DNA from: Primula veris
Lineage: Eukaryota; Streptophyta; Magnoliopsida; Ericales; Primulaceae
NCBI GenBank assembly: GCA_963682055.1
Contig: OY821745.1
Coordinates: 29,819,342 to 29,883,341, forward strand
Length of the DNA: 64,000 nucleotides
Direction of reading: 5' to 3'
The notes under the pieces were generated by a model that saw only the letters and a program-made list of their open reading frames with translations, searched no databases and had not been told where the DNA came from. Shown here piece by piece: positions 12,903-24,028 of this stretch (its first letter is position 1; the number at the start of each line of letters is the position of its first letter). The position numbers and the translations under genes are program-made.

Positions 12903-13950
12903 TCACTTTTATTGAACTTTATGCACTTTCGACTGTAGTAGATGCACTTTCAGCTGAACTATATGCACTTTTAGCTGAACCAGATGCACTTTCAGCTGAA
13001 CCATATGCACTTTCAGCTGAACCATATGCACTTTTATTGAACTAGATACACTTTCAGCTGAACCATATGCACTTTTATTGAACTAGATGCACTTTTAGCT
13101 GAACCATATGCACTTTCAGCTGAACCAGATACATTTTTAGCTGAACCAGATGCACTTTCAGCTGAACCATATGCACTTTTATTGAACTAAATGCACTTTC
13201 AGCTGAACCATATGCACTTTTATTGAACTAGATGCACTTTTAGCTGAACCATATGCACTTTCAGCTGAACCAGATACACTTTTAGCTGAACCATATGCAC
13301 TTTCAGCTGAACCAGATGCACTTTCAGCTGAACCATATGCACTTTCAGCTGAACCATATGCACTTTTAGGTGAACCAGATGCAGGTTTTACAAAACGATA
13401 TGCACTTTTATTGAACTAGATGCACTTTTGTCTGAACCATATGCACTTTTAGCTGAACCAGATACACTTTTAGCTGAACCATATGCACTTTCAGTTGTAC
13501 CAGATGCACTTTTAGTTGAATCAGATGCATTTTTAACAGAACTATATGCATTTTCGACTGTACTATATTCATTTTCGACTACACTATATGCATTTTTGAC
13601 TTAACTATATGTACTTTCCACTAAATTAGATGCACTTTAAACTGAACCAGATGCACTTTCAGCTGAACCAAATGCACTTTCAGCTGAACCAGATGCACTT
13701 TTAGCTGAACTATATGCATACTCACTTTTATTGAACTATATTTACTTTCGACTGAATTGTATGCACTTTCAACGGAACTAGATGTACTTTCAGCTGAATT
13801 GAATGCAATTTCGACTCAATTTTATGCATTTTTGACTAACTATATACACTTTCGACTGAACTATATGCACTTTTATTGAACTATATACGCTTTTGACTGA
13901 ATTATATGTATTTTTGACTGAACTAGATGCACTTTCAGCTTATTTAGATT
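12903..13950. repeat. Tandem array of ~21-bp unit with a 10-bp palindrome
   Basis: About 45-50 imperfect copies of a unit like ATGCACTTTCAGCTGAACCAT. Most carry TTCAGCTGAA or TTAGCTGAA. TTCAGCTGAA is a perfect palindrome with a CAGCTG core. Variants such as TTTTATTGAACTA alternate with the main type in a higher-order pattern. No coding potential. Confidence 0.92.
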
Positions 13951-13969
13951 AAAAAAAGGCACATTTATC

Positions 13970-14480
13970 ATGGAAAAACCTTTTTTTTTGTATAAAAAAA
14001 TCACTTTTCGGTATAAAAAGTGTTATATTGACAAAAAAAATATTTTTTGTAATTTTTAAAAAGTTTATGATTTTTTAATTTTTTTTGTAATTTTTGTGAT
14101 TTTTTATAATTTTTATAATTTTTTGTAATTTTTGTTATTTTTTTATAATGTTTTGTGATTTTTTGTGAATTTTGTGATTTTTTGTAATTTTTTTGTGATT
14201 TTTTGATTTTTTGATTTTTTGTGATTTTTTGTGATTTTTTGTGATTTTTTGTATTTTTTGTGATTTTTTGTAATTGTTTGTATTTTTGTAATTTTTTATG
14301 ATTTTTTATGATTTTTTAATTTTTTTTTGTAATTTATATAATTTTTTTGTGATTTTTGTATTTTTTTAATAATTTTTTTTTGATTTTTGGTGATTTTTTA
14401 TACTTTTTGGTGATTTTTTATAATTTTTTTATATTTTTTTTATGATTTTTTGTGATTTTTTTATTTTTTTTAAAAATAAA
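13970..14480. repeat. T-rich arm of the foldback element
   Basis: Irregular TTTTTTGTGA/TTTTTGTAATTTTT repeats, complementary in type to the A-rich arm on the other side of the palindrome array. Confidence 0.8.
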
Positions 14481-14484
14481 TTAC

Positions 14485-14593
14485 TAATAAAACTCATATA
14501 GTATAAAAAGTGGTACCTATGAGGAAATGTGAAATTATCAAGATACCTAGGATGAATATAATTTGCCATGAGGTACTTATAGGGAATTACCCC
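14485..14593 (-). repeat. Right terminal inverted repeat of the foldback element
   Basis: Ends …GGGAATTACCCC, followed by the 9-bp duplication TTAATTATA. The reverse complement aligns with 12208-12330. Confidence 0.8.
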
Positions 14594-14602
14594 TTAATTA
14601 TA

Positions 14603-15640
14603 TAATGATTTATAATTGAGAACGTTAAATCTTGAAATTTAATAGAAACATTAGCAATTAGTGGAAACTGCTTATGAAGTGATGGGATTTATTCTTTAAA
14701 GCTAAATTTGATTTTTTTTTTTCAACACAAATGCATGCAGAATGATAATCTTACTTAACTTTTCATGTTTTTAGAACATGGAACTACCATCATATTTTTG
14801 TCTATCTACTCTTTTAAACATAATAACACGAAAGAAATAAAAACAATACTCCTAGAGACTAGAGTAATATAATGGCGATTCAAAAGGACAAAAGAATTCT
14901 AACCTTGTTAGCTAAATTAGTTGATAATAGGTTTCTTGCAATTGTTGTAATTCGACCAGAGTTAAAAAGGAAACTTTAGAAAAAAGGAGAAAGTGTTAAT
15001 TTGAAGGAAAATTTATTGTACCCATTGATTGATTGAACCGTAGATTAGTTCCTGCTTCCTAGTTAAATCATTTTTTAAAATTAGTATCTAGATACATTCT
15101 TTTAAATTCCAAAATACTCTTATCATAGATTCATAATACACCATAAATTTCTCACTTGCATAACTGTCAAGTCGAGTCAAGTTATTACTATTTCTAAGGA
15201 AATCCACCGTATTAACTATCCTCTCCATTTTCTACCCGTTTCCTTTTACATAATTTTCTTTCTCTGTTTTATTTTGTCTACTGTAAATTGAAGTGTATTG
15301 TAAATTTTATTTAGTACTAAAAGAAACTGACTTCTAGATTTGAAAGATATAAAATAATGAGTTTACACTATAAACGTTCAAATGTTAGAAAATGAAAAAA
15401 TTAGTGATATTTAGTCTAAAGTCTTGAACGAATTTCATACAGCTTGTTATTGCAAGTCAATATTCATTTAAACATTTTTAGTGTATTATTTAATGATACC
15501 AAAAGATGAAATTATTATCTATAGTAATCGTTACTATTATAAAAACCATTTCAAATTCTAATTACTAACGTAACAACTCTTTTAATAAAACAATATTGTT
15601 CAACTTGATGCCAAACTAAATCACAAAATAATAAAATAAA
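14603..15640. other. AT-rich DNA without a gene
   Basis: No coding frame, no repeat borders. The last 50 bases resemble the sequence just downstream of TNP2 (7408-7465). Confidence 0.45.
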
Positions 15641-15659
15641 GCAAAAGATAGAAAAAAAT

Positions 15660-15905
15660 TATATTTATCTCGACGGGCAACGACTTACCAACGGCCTTCT
15701 AATATTTTTTTAGTCCCGTCATTCAGTCGTTGCAAAACCGTCACCAAAATCTAAAATGGTGATGAGTAAAAGATTCCGTTAATAGGGTCGTCGCCACGCC
15801 GTCGCCATTTCATTGGTAAAGAATCTGGCCACTTTTGTTGTCACTATTTTGTTGTTACACCGTCCCTGAATCGCAACGTTTTCATGTCGTTGGTAAATGT
15901 TGTCT
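15660..15905. repeat. GC-richer CACTA-like subterminal region
   Basis: Contains several short repeats built on CGTCGCCA/CGTCACC and CGTTGC(A/G) (for example near 15735-15750, 15785-15810 and 15875-15895), unlike the AT-rich surroundings. Such repeated GACG-type motifs are common in subterminal zones of plant CACTA elements. No terminal CACTA is visible here, so the assignment is tentative. Confidence 0.35.
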
Positions 15906-16778
15906 CTGATTGAGCCATTTTTTGTACTGGCCCCTCCCCCTTCTCTCTCTATCTCTCAACACTGCTGCTCAAGCCTCATTTACTTTCTTCGGTGTTGTTT
16001 TGGTAATCTCTCTTCTTTTTCTCTCATATAACATTATCTCTTTTTCGATCTGTGTGAATCGCATGTATTCGATTGATTTTTCAATTCATTGACTTCATCT
16101 TCTTAACGTTTTTTATTTTTATTTTTGTTAACATCTTGACCTTCTCTTTGTTTAAATCCGTTCGATTTTTTTATTTACTTATCATTTTTGCTTTTCATCA
16201 TTTCTCATTAATTTTTAGGTCTTTATTATTTCCCCTGATTTAATTGGTTTTCAATTATTATTACAATTGTTTTTCACCAATATGTCTATGAATTATTGGG
16301 CTTCCAATTATGAACTATCTGGTCTTTTGTCTGAACCTATTCATTTTTTATTTTCCCCCAATACCAAGCATAATTGCTTACTACTTAGTAGTACTTCAAC
16401 ATAAAGTGTAGTCAATTCTAGCTAGTTCTGCTAAAAAAAAAGGCTAATTTATGTCAATCTAAGGTTAGTGATTTGATGCTATACTTATTACTGTAAGACT
16501 TCACTCAAAAATCTCTATACTTCCTTTTGATAGTTTGTTGGTTTATAACTTTACAGTTCGGAAGTAACTGCTTAAGATCGAGACATTTGAAATTGTTTAA
16601 TTACTTCCTAACCGTTGGTGTTTGAAACTTAATCTTCATTGTGATTTTTTTTTTTTTGACTGCAGATCTATAGTGTAAATTATCTCTGTTGTTGAAACTA
16701 GTGATTGCCTTATTTGAGTTGCCTTATTGTTTAATTGTAGAATTGAACTAAGTTTATTTACTTATGTTCTTGATATAT
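15906..16778. other. CT-rich leader-like DNA without an identified gene
   Basis: Begins with CCTCCCCCTTCTCTCTCTATC-type sequence at about 15940 and then is T-rich. It resembles a transcribed leader with an intron, but the one short frame at 15910-16092 has no recognisable product. Confidence 0.3.
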
Positions 16779-16783
16779 GTATT

Positions 16784-17346
16784 TGATAAAACATAAAAAT
16801 TAGACCCGAATATGTCTATTCTGGTATGAATCGACCCACACCTTATTCGAGGGTACCCAATGCTTGAACCCGATAACCCATGGTCTAAAAGTGCTTTTCC
16901 AATAGGCCATTATCTATAAAGGTTTTAGCCCAATTAGTAAAGGTCCACATTGGAAAAGCCCATGAGATGACGTATGAGATGGGGACATTTGTCAACATCC
17001 TATGAGTTACAATTGCCTATAAATAACCAAGTACCTTCACTAAAAGGAGGACCAGAAAATCTATCTAAAAAATATAGAAAGAATGAGAGAAAAGAGAAAA
17101 ACTTGTCAGAGCTTATCTCACTAGAAAGCAAGCCTAGCAAGACTAAAGACCGATCACCGAAGAGAAAGATAAAGACCAAGTTCAAGAGTAAATCATTAAG
17201 TCGAGTAAGTGTAATAAGAGATTGTAAACCGAGCAAGAATAATACCGAGTAATAAGAAAGAACAACGAAGTGTTCAACGTTTGATATCTTTTACTTAAGT
17301 GTTGTTGAAAAGCCTAACGCCACCGAATACAGTTATGGCTTTATCA
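16784..17346 (+). repeat. 5' LTR of the gypsy element
   Basis: 563 bp, starts TGATAAAAC, ends GGCTTTATCA; preceded by duplication GTATT. Confidence 0.92.
17018..17025 (+). promoter_or_regulatory. TATA box of the gypsy 5' LTR
   Basis: TATAAATA inside the LTR, conserved at 23693-23700 in the 3' LTR; likely the element's RNA polymerase II promoter. Confidence 0.6.
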
Positions 17347-17348
17347 AA

Positions 17349-17363
17349 TGGCGCCGTCTCCGG
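17349..17363 (+). other. Primer-binding site of the gypsy element
   Basis: TGGCGCCGTCTCCGG begins two bases after the LTR; TGGCGCCGT-type sites are usual in Tat/Athila-type elements. Confidence 0.7.
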
Positions 17364-17425
17364 TCTTCATCTAGTTTCTAACTAGTTTCGAAGTCGAACA
17401 CCTATACTCTACCAGACGAGCAACA

Positions 17426-19368
17426 ATGGCGAACACAAACGAAGACAACCGACCCGAGGAAGTGGGCACAACGACTAACCAAGAAGTCTCAATCCACCAA
17501 GACGAGCTAGCGAATCTCCTCAACATCCGAGACCGCTACGAGGCACTCTAGGTCGGAGCTAGACCGACCATCTCTAATATCCAAACCGACCAACCAACAG
17601 ACCGACCACTACAAATCGATGGCCTCGTCGACGAGAACCCTACAGACTCGGAGGAAGAACGAGCGCTGTCCGTGGTAATGCGTGCAAGAAGATCCTTGCC
17701 AGTCAGCCGCCGCCTCAACAATGCAGGACCAAGCTCAAGGGCCCCTCTCCTCTGTCAGCCGCCTCGGTCAACTCCAGTTCCCACTGGGTTCATTTTTAAA
17801 CGCACGAAGACCACCGGTATGGCATGCCCGAGGACCGTGTACCCGAATAAACGGTCCGACCATCTATCCTCCGACCGCCGATAATTACACCATCCACGGT
17901 GGAAGTACAACCCATTGTTCCCCAAGCAGGGAACACGGTCGCATTGGCACAAATCGAGCAAGGTTACAATGCCCAGCTTCAAGCTCAACTGGCCGCATGC
18001 ATGTCCGCCATGGCAGCAGCAGGCATTACAATACCGTCGACCCAAACCGCCAATACACATCAAGACCCACAATTAGAAGTGGAAGATTCCACTTACCGAG
18101 CCTCCTTGGAAGTGGCAAGCCGAGAACAGGGTATAAGGATTCCTCGGCAAAGGGAGCATATACCGAGAACAAACCCGACAGTGTTCGGCCGCCAAGACGC
18201 TCCTCGGGGACCTGTCCTAGACAAAAACCTGAACGACGAGAGATATCCCGACCACAGGGTCGTTGTAGGATACTACCCACCACCCCACTATGGGGGAGGA
18301 TACAACGACCAATACCAAGCACCGGATGAAACGTTCCAACAGGCTTGGGACGTATGCCAAGAAACTCCATGTACCGAGCAGATCATGCGGTACCGCAATC
18401 CTGTGGGGTTCGTCATCCCCGAATTCAGGCTCTATGATGGAAGAAGCTACCCAATCGATCATCTGCGACACTACAAAACAAGGATGGAACTTTGGAGCGA
18501 TGACACTGCACTGATGTGCAAATTTTTTAAGAACAGATTGGGCCAGAAGGCTTCGTCGTGGTATCATAACCTACCACGGGTATCCATAGGAAGCTGGACG
18601 GAGCTGCTTCGAGCGTAATCCACCTGATATGCTGCTCATCGGAAGAAGGTCAACATTGAAACCCTTCTAAAAATGGCGATGTTGCCAAATGAACGACTCA
18701 ATGGCTACTGCATACGCCAACAACATAGCCATCCAAAACTTTATCAACTCCATCCCTAGCGGCTATTGGGCGAGAAGGAAGTTCATCGGCAAAAGCTTCC
18801 CGACCACTGACGCTCTTCTTGCCTATTGCACCCACCTCACCGATAAAAATGAGGAAATGCGACTCCTCAATCGAACCCTGCCAAGAAGAGAGTCGGTCCA
18901 AAAAACACAGGTGGATCGCAAGAAAGCAAAGAACAACCAAGGGGAAGCAGTCAAACCGACCAGACGGGATAAAGGTCCCGAGGTCCAGCAAAGGGTAGAT
19001 CAACCCCGAGAACCCGAACATAAACTGCTCCAGCTCACATACCCAATGCCAACCAAGCCGCCTCACCAAGGTCGTTTCCAAGAACGGGAACGATGAAAGA
19101 ACTTCGAACCGGTCAAAATGCGATACACTTTCAACCGTTCTGCCAAAGATATCCTGAAGGATATACGCAGAGAAAGCTGGTATTCCCGACCAGACCCGTT
19201 CGCTTCCCCCCTAATATAAGAGATTCCAAGCTCTTCTGCGCCTATCATGAAGACCACGGCCACCTCACCGAGCACTGCCGAAATCTGCGGTGGAAGATGA
19301 ACATGTGGGGTGACGCGGGATACCTCAACAAATTCATCAAAGGCGCTGGGAACAAAGGAAACAGCTAG
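17426..19368 (+). pseudogene. Broken gag of the Tat-like gypsy element
   Basis: A plausible start (ATGGCGAACACAAACGAAG) lies at 17426, but this frame stops at about 17550. Homology continues in another frame at 17899-18618, which holds the gag core (VPEF-like IPEFRLYDGRSYPIDHL, then CKFFKNRLGQKASSWYHNLP) and stops at 18618. It goes on at 18689-19096 with a basic tail and at 19093-19368 with a knuckle-like CAYHEDHGHLTEHC. The encoded protein would normally form the capsid. Two stops and at least two frame changes make a full protein impossible. Confidence 0.82.
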
Positions 19369-19412
19369 CCATCGAGGGAGCAGACAACCGACAAGGCAAA
19401 ACAATCAACATC

Positions 19413-19778
19413 GTGCATCTGTCACGACCCAAGAGCATGAAAGGGGAACGATCACAACAACGACAACTGTCACACTTTGGACAAGTAGCCAAGGCGTCAC
19501 AGGCATCGACCTCTAAGCGGCAATGCACGCCGCAGCGGCACCCGCCCATTTCTTTCTCGGATCACGACGAGGAAGGGGCAATATACCTCCACAGGGACGC
19601 CATTAACCTCCGCGTCCAAATCGGCATCGACACGGTCAGCAGAGTGCTAAGTGTTACAACAGGTTCAGTCTCAGTCCTTGTGGAATTCTTAGTGGTCAAT
19701 GATAATTCAGGCCACAATGCTATCTTGGGCCGACCATGGCTTCACGCCATGCGAGTCATCCCTTCGACATACCACTAG
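19413..19778 (+). pseudogene. Degenerate aspartic protease region of the gypsy element
   Basis: ISFSDHDEEGAIYLHRDAI and GHNAILGRPWLHAMRVIPST are standard blocks of Tat-type protease regions. The active-site segment (a D-[ST]-G loop after VSRVL) is replaced by a short run with no Asp-Ser/Thr-Gly, implying an internal deletion. Not functional. Confidence 0.75.
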
Positions 19779-19794
19779 AAGGTGAAATACCCTA

Positions 19795-21327
19795 ATGCTA
19801 GGGGAGAGATCGAAACCGCCTGAGGCTGTCAAGAGGACTCAAGGCGCTGCGAGGACATTACCGCGGTCCTTAAGAGACAGCTGGTCGTCGTCGAACAACC
19901 AACCAGCACGAAAAAAACTGGACAACCAAATAGCCAGAACTGAAAGGGTTGTCGAGGAACAAGTAGGAGAGACGCTCCGCAAAGTGTGTATCCCAGGTAT
20001 GGACGAGGAACACTACTTCCTCATTGGCGATAACCTTCCCAAAGAGGAATCCAAGGAGCTAGAAACTTTCCTCTTCAATAACATCGATAAATTCGCCTGG
20101 AGCCCCAAAGACATGTCCGGCCTAGACCCGAGGATAGCATGCCACCACCTCAATGTTAACGCCGAGTATAAGCCAATTGCTCAGAGGAGTAGAAAAATAT
20201 ATGTCCAACACAGAGCGGCTATAATAGCGTGAGTCCGAAAGCTGTTGGAGGCTGGGGCTATAAGGGAGGTGTTCTACCCGAAGTGGCTATCTAATCCGGT
20301 CGTTGTCCCAAAGAAGAATGGGAATGAAAGAGGCTGTATAGACTTCACCAATCTGAACAAGCCCTGCCCAAGGGACCCATTTCCCCTTCCGAGGATTGTT
20401 CAGTTGGTCGACGCAACAGCGGGAGCAGAACGGATGACCTTCCTCGATGCATACTCGGGATACCACCAAATCCCACTTGCCTACGAGGATCAAGAAAAGA
20501 CCTCGTTTATATCACCTTTGGGAAACTATTGCTATACGGTAATGCCATTCAGCCTACGCAATGCAGGGGGGCAACATAGCAAAGGATGATAGCGAATATA
20601 TGCCAGAAGCATATAGGGAAGACAATGGAGGTATACATAGACGACATGGTCGTGAAAAGAGAAAGGGCTACATCCCACCTCCACGACATCAAATAAGTTT
20701 TCCAAACATTGGACGAGCACAAACTGAAGCTCAACGCAACCAAGTGCGTGTTCGGCATCAGCAAAGGAAAGTTTCTGGGACATATGGTCAACCAGCGAGG
20801 AATAGAAGCCAATCCCGACCAGATAACAGCTCTGCAGAACCTAACAGCACCCAAAAACAAGAAGCAGGTGCATGAACTCACGGGAATGATGGCCGCACTG
20901 AGCAGGTTCATCAGTCGATCCGTCGATAAGAGACGACCATTTTTTGAAACACTCAAGAAGGATAAAAAATTCGTGTGGGACCCGGAGTGTGAAGCTTCCT
21001 AACACAACTTAAAGGAGTATGTAAGGACGCTGCCTGTGCTAGTAAGGCCGAACAAATGAGATATTCTGGCATGTTACTTAGCAGTTTCCATAACAGCTGT
21101 AAGCGCAATCATCCTACGAGAGGAAGGTCGAGAACAATTCTCGATCTACTTCGTCAGCAAAACTCTGGTTGAAGCCAAAACACGCTATCTACCGTTGGAA
21201 AAACTATGCTTGGCATTGGTCATGGCCACCAGAAAGTTGCCACATTACTTCATCGCCCACCATGTCCAAGTTTACACGAAATTCCACATCAAGGAGTCCC
21301 TTCGACGGACAGACATAAGCGGTCGGG
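19795..21327 (+). pseudogene. Broken reverse transcriptase and first RNase H of the gypsy element
   Basis: Pieces in order: an N-terminal segment (FAWSPKDMSGLDPRIACHHL) ending in a TGA at about 20230; a fingers/palm segment (WLSNPVVVPKKNG, MTFLDAYSGYHQIPL) up to a frame shift in the G-run near 20566; the catalytic YIDDMVV at 20634-20651 in a new frame; then KCVFGISKGKFLGHMV and a stop at about 21002. RNase H sequence (FSIYFVSKTL, ARYLPLEKL-like) follows at about 21060-21300. Homology is clear and the enzyme is dead. Confidence 0.85.
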
Positions 21328-22119
21328 TTGCAGCATGGGGGGTCTGAGTTATCCCAATTTCATATCGAATTCGCACCCCGACATGCCATAAAGGGACAAG
21401 TCTTAGCCAACTTCGTAGCAGAATTCACCGAAGGACATGACGAGCCAATGACCATATCACCGCAATCACACTGGCAAATACATGTCGATGGATCAGCAAC
21501 CAAGGACGGATCGGGAGCAGGAATCGTCCTCAAATCTAGTGAGGGAGCCATCATAGAGAAGAGCATAAAACTAGGCTTCCGAGCTACTAACAACGCGGTA
21601 GACTACGAAGCCATGATAAACGGCATGATCATAGCATGCTCCCTCGGATGCTCACACTTAATTGCCAACTCCGACTCCATGTTGGTCGTAAATCAAGTCA
21701 TCGGTGAATACCAAGCCAAGGACGACAGAATGATCATATACCAACAGAAAGTCCAGAGCTTAATGGCCACATTCGAGCAGTGCGAATTAATAAGAATCAA
21801 TCGCACCGAAAACGCACATGCCGACGCATTGGCAACCCTAGCCTCGACACTCACATTGGCAGACACTCGGTCGATCATAGTGGAACTTCTGAAAACACCA
21901 AGCATCACCAAAAGGATAGACCGAGTAACATTAATACAGTACGAGCTAGGATGGATGAATGAGATTATCCATTATATGCGAAACGGGACGCTCCCGGCAG
22001 ATAAAATAAAATCTCTGAAGATCACAAGAAAGGCTCTTAGGTTCTGGTTATCCGAGGAGGACAAATTGTATAAGTCAAGTTATCGAGGACCCCACCTTCT
22101 GTGCGTCCGCACCGAGTAG
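21328..22119 (+). pseudogene. Second RNase H domain region of the gypsy element
   Basis: A 263-residue open frame with WQIHVDGSATKDGSGAGIVL, ATNNAVDYEAMINGM (usually NNEAEYEA; here a Glu has become Val/Asp) and NAHADALATLAS. This is the additional RNase H typical of Tat-lineage elements, placed between RT and integrase. The frame itself is intact but belongs to a broken polyprotein. Confidence 0.85.
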
Positions 22120-22131
22120 CAACAACAAGTC

Positions 22132-22614
22132 TTGGAAGAGATCCACGAAGGATCATGCAGAGCACACATCAAAGGACGGTCCCTCGCTAATAAAACATTC
22201 ACACATGGATATTGGTGGCCCTATATCAAGCGAGACGCCGACGTGTACGTCCAGAGATGCGACAAGTGCCAAAGATTCGCCAAAATACCTCGGCTCCCAT
22301 CGTCTATGATGACCCCGGTATCAGCACCATGGCCGTTTGCACAATGGGCAATTGATTTGGTGGGGAAGCTTCCCAAAGCACCCGGCAGCATTGAATATTT
22401 GATCGTGGCGACGGATTACTTCACCAAATGGGTCGAGGCTAAACCTCTCCGGGAAATCAAAGCTAGCAACGTTAAACAGTTCATTTGGGAGTATATCATC
22501 ACTAGGTTCGGTATACCCTACGTCATTGTCGCGGACAACGGCACCCAGTTCAAGGACGCCAAGCTACAACTTTGGTACGAAGAACTCGGTATCCAAAAGA
22601 CAAACATGGACTAA
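22132..22614 (+). pseudogene. Truncated integrase of the gypsy element
   Basis: Shows a modified zinc-binding region (CDKCQRFAK), then the catalytic core with WAIDLVGKLPKAPG and VADNGTQFKDAK, the first two Asp residues of the D,D-35-E triad. It stops at 22614 right after the region leading to the catalytic Glu, so the Glu and the C-terminal domain are lost. The break coincides with the end of the antisense frame on the other strand, which points to a deletion joining the two. Confidence 0.85.
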
Positions 22615-23244
22615 GAAGAGCTACTGCATGAGGAGCACGACAGTAATTGACCAAGCACAACCTCTTCGTCATCCGTCGCCGTGTCCTCATCTGTATCCTC
22701 ACCCTCCAACAGCTCATGAGGAAGAAGAGAGTCGAAATTGGTCGTATTAGCACCGACACATCTTATCACCTCAAGCCGAGCTGAGAACTCTGCTCCTTTC
22801 GCGAGATCGTGAGCATCGGACGCTTCCTTATGGCGAGCATCGTCATAGGGCAGCTGACGAACTTGGGTCATGGCCGCAGAGGCATCAAACCTAGTTCGAG
22901 CAGCACGGGAATACCTCACCAACACATTGGCCCGGGATACCAACGACCTTAATTTACCAATGTACATGTCCTTTAAACGCCAATAACGGTCTAAACGACG
23001 CTCCTGTACCTCAACAACATGCTCGGCGCATCGCTCAATCACGGAAAGACGCGACTTGGGTTTTTAACTTTTTCTTAAGCCGAGCACACCGGGTATGGAG
23101 CTTATCGTTCTTCCCCATCAAGTCAGTAAAGAGCCAATGGGCATGCGCTTCACTGGCCACACCAGTTGAGACCTCGTCTCGGGCAGCACCAGTAGGTCCT
23201 TGTCCCGGACTAACAAGAGCTGGAGAACCAACCTGGTGTGACAT
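22611..23244 (-). pseudogene. Antisense reading frame before the 3' LTR
   Basis: Two minus-strand frames overlap at 23042-23035: 23244-23035 (MSHQVGSPALVSPGQG…, ending KKKLKTQVASFRD) and 23042-22611 (RRLDRYWRLKDMYIGKLRSL…, acidic Ser-rich tail). A single-base shift near 23040 would join them into one protein of about 210 residues. It is rich in charged, coiled-coil-like residues with no known domain. Several Tat/Grande-type elements are known to carry an antisense gene at this place, so it is probably that gene, decayed. Function unknown. Confidence 0.6.
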
Positions 23245-23458
23245 GGTAGCAAGTGCCTATACGCAAACAAAATAAGGGGAAGATACATGAATATTCGTCA
23301 AAAAGAGAAGAGATAGAATATCAAAATAAAGGCTATTTTTATACAAGATTGCACGAGACAAGTCAAAATACAAGTTACTATTAATCTAAGTCAGTCAGAT
23401 AATCCCTCAACAGAAGCCGAGGGTATGAATCGACCCACACCTTATCCGAGGGAGCACT

Positions 23459-24023
23459 TGATAGAACACAAAAATTAGACCCGAATATGTCTATTCGGGT
23501 ATGAATCGACCCACACCTTATCCGAGGGTACCCAATGCTTGAACCCGATAACCCATGGTCTAAAAGTGCTTTCCTAATAGGTCATTATCTATAAAGGTTT
23601 TAGCCCAATTAGTAAAGGTCCACATTGGAAAAGCCCATGAGGTGACGCATGAGATGGGGACATTTGTCAACATCTTATGAGTTACAATTGCCTATAAATA
23701 ACCAAGTAACTTCACTAAAATGAGGACCAGAAAATCTATCTAAAAAATATAGAGAGAATGAGAGAAAAGAGAAAAACTTGTCAGAGCTTATCTCACTAGA
23801 AAGCAAGCCGAGCAAGACTAAAGACCGATCACCGAAGAGAAAGATAAAGACCAAGTTCAAGAGTAAATCATTAAGTCGAGTACGAGTGTAATAAGAAATT
23901 GTAAACCGAGCAAGAATAATACTGAGTAATAAGAAAGAACAACGAAGTGTTCAACGTTTGATATCTTTTACTTAAGTGTTGTTGAAAAGCCTAACGCCAC
24001 CGAACAAAGTTATGGCTTTATAA
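23459..24023 (+). repeat. 3' LTR of the gypsy element
   Basis: 565 bp, starts TGATAGAAC, ends GCTTTATAA; followed by the GTATT duplication. Upstream, 23416-23458 repeats a piece of the LTR (GGGTATGAATCGACCCACAC) next to a weak purine tract CCGAGGGAG. Confidence 0.9.
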
Positions 24024-24028
24024 GTATT

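Larger units (their letters stand above)
12208..14593. mobile_element. Non-autonomous Mutator-like foldback element
   Basis: A perfect 9-bp duplication TTAATTATA flanks the unit (12199-12207 and 14594-14602). The ends are imperfect inverted repeats about 110-120 bp long, sharing blocks such as AGGTACC, TAATTTCACATT and ATAGGTACCACTTTTT read inward. Inside them are complementary low-complexity arms: an A-rich arm (12340-12900, rich in AAAAAATCACAAAAAATG) and its T-rich counterpart (13970-14480). In the centre is an array of a roughly 21-bp repeat. A 9-bp duplication with long terminal inverted repeats fits Mutator-like elements. No transposase is encoded, so it would need to be moved in trans. 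The whole unit could fold into a giant hairpin. Confidence 0.85.
16784..24023 (+). mobile_element. Ty3/gypsy retrotransposon, Tat-like lineage, degenerate
   Basis: LTRs of 563 and 565 bp (16784-17346 and 23459-24023) begin TGATA and end TTATCA/TTATAA, flanked by the 5-bp duplication GTATT (16779-16783 and 24024-24028). Internal order is gag, protease, RT, RNase H, a second RNase H domain, integrase, then an antisense reading frame. A second RNase H and an extra frame before the 3' LTR are marks of the Tat lineage. Stops, frame shifts and deletions interrupt every gene. The LTRs differ at about 20 sites by eye. It is inserted within the region that ends in a CACTA terminus at 25416. Confidence 0.92.

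Noticed and set aside
12903..13950. Palindrome array as a coding repeat protein
   Set aside because: All frames contain frequent stops and units vary by indels.
16974..17252. Lysine-rich open frame in the gypsy LTR (and its copy in the other LTR)
   Set aside because: LTR sequence around and just after the TATA box; the frame is not kept in the second LTR, which shows indels.
17682..18329. Long Arg/Ser-rich frame overlapping gag
   Set aside because: Shadow of the gag frame; gag homology lies in the other frame.
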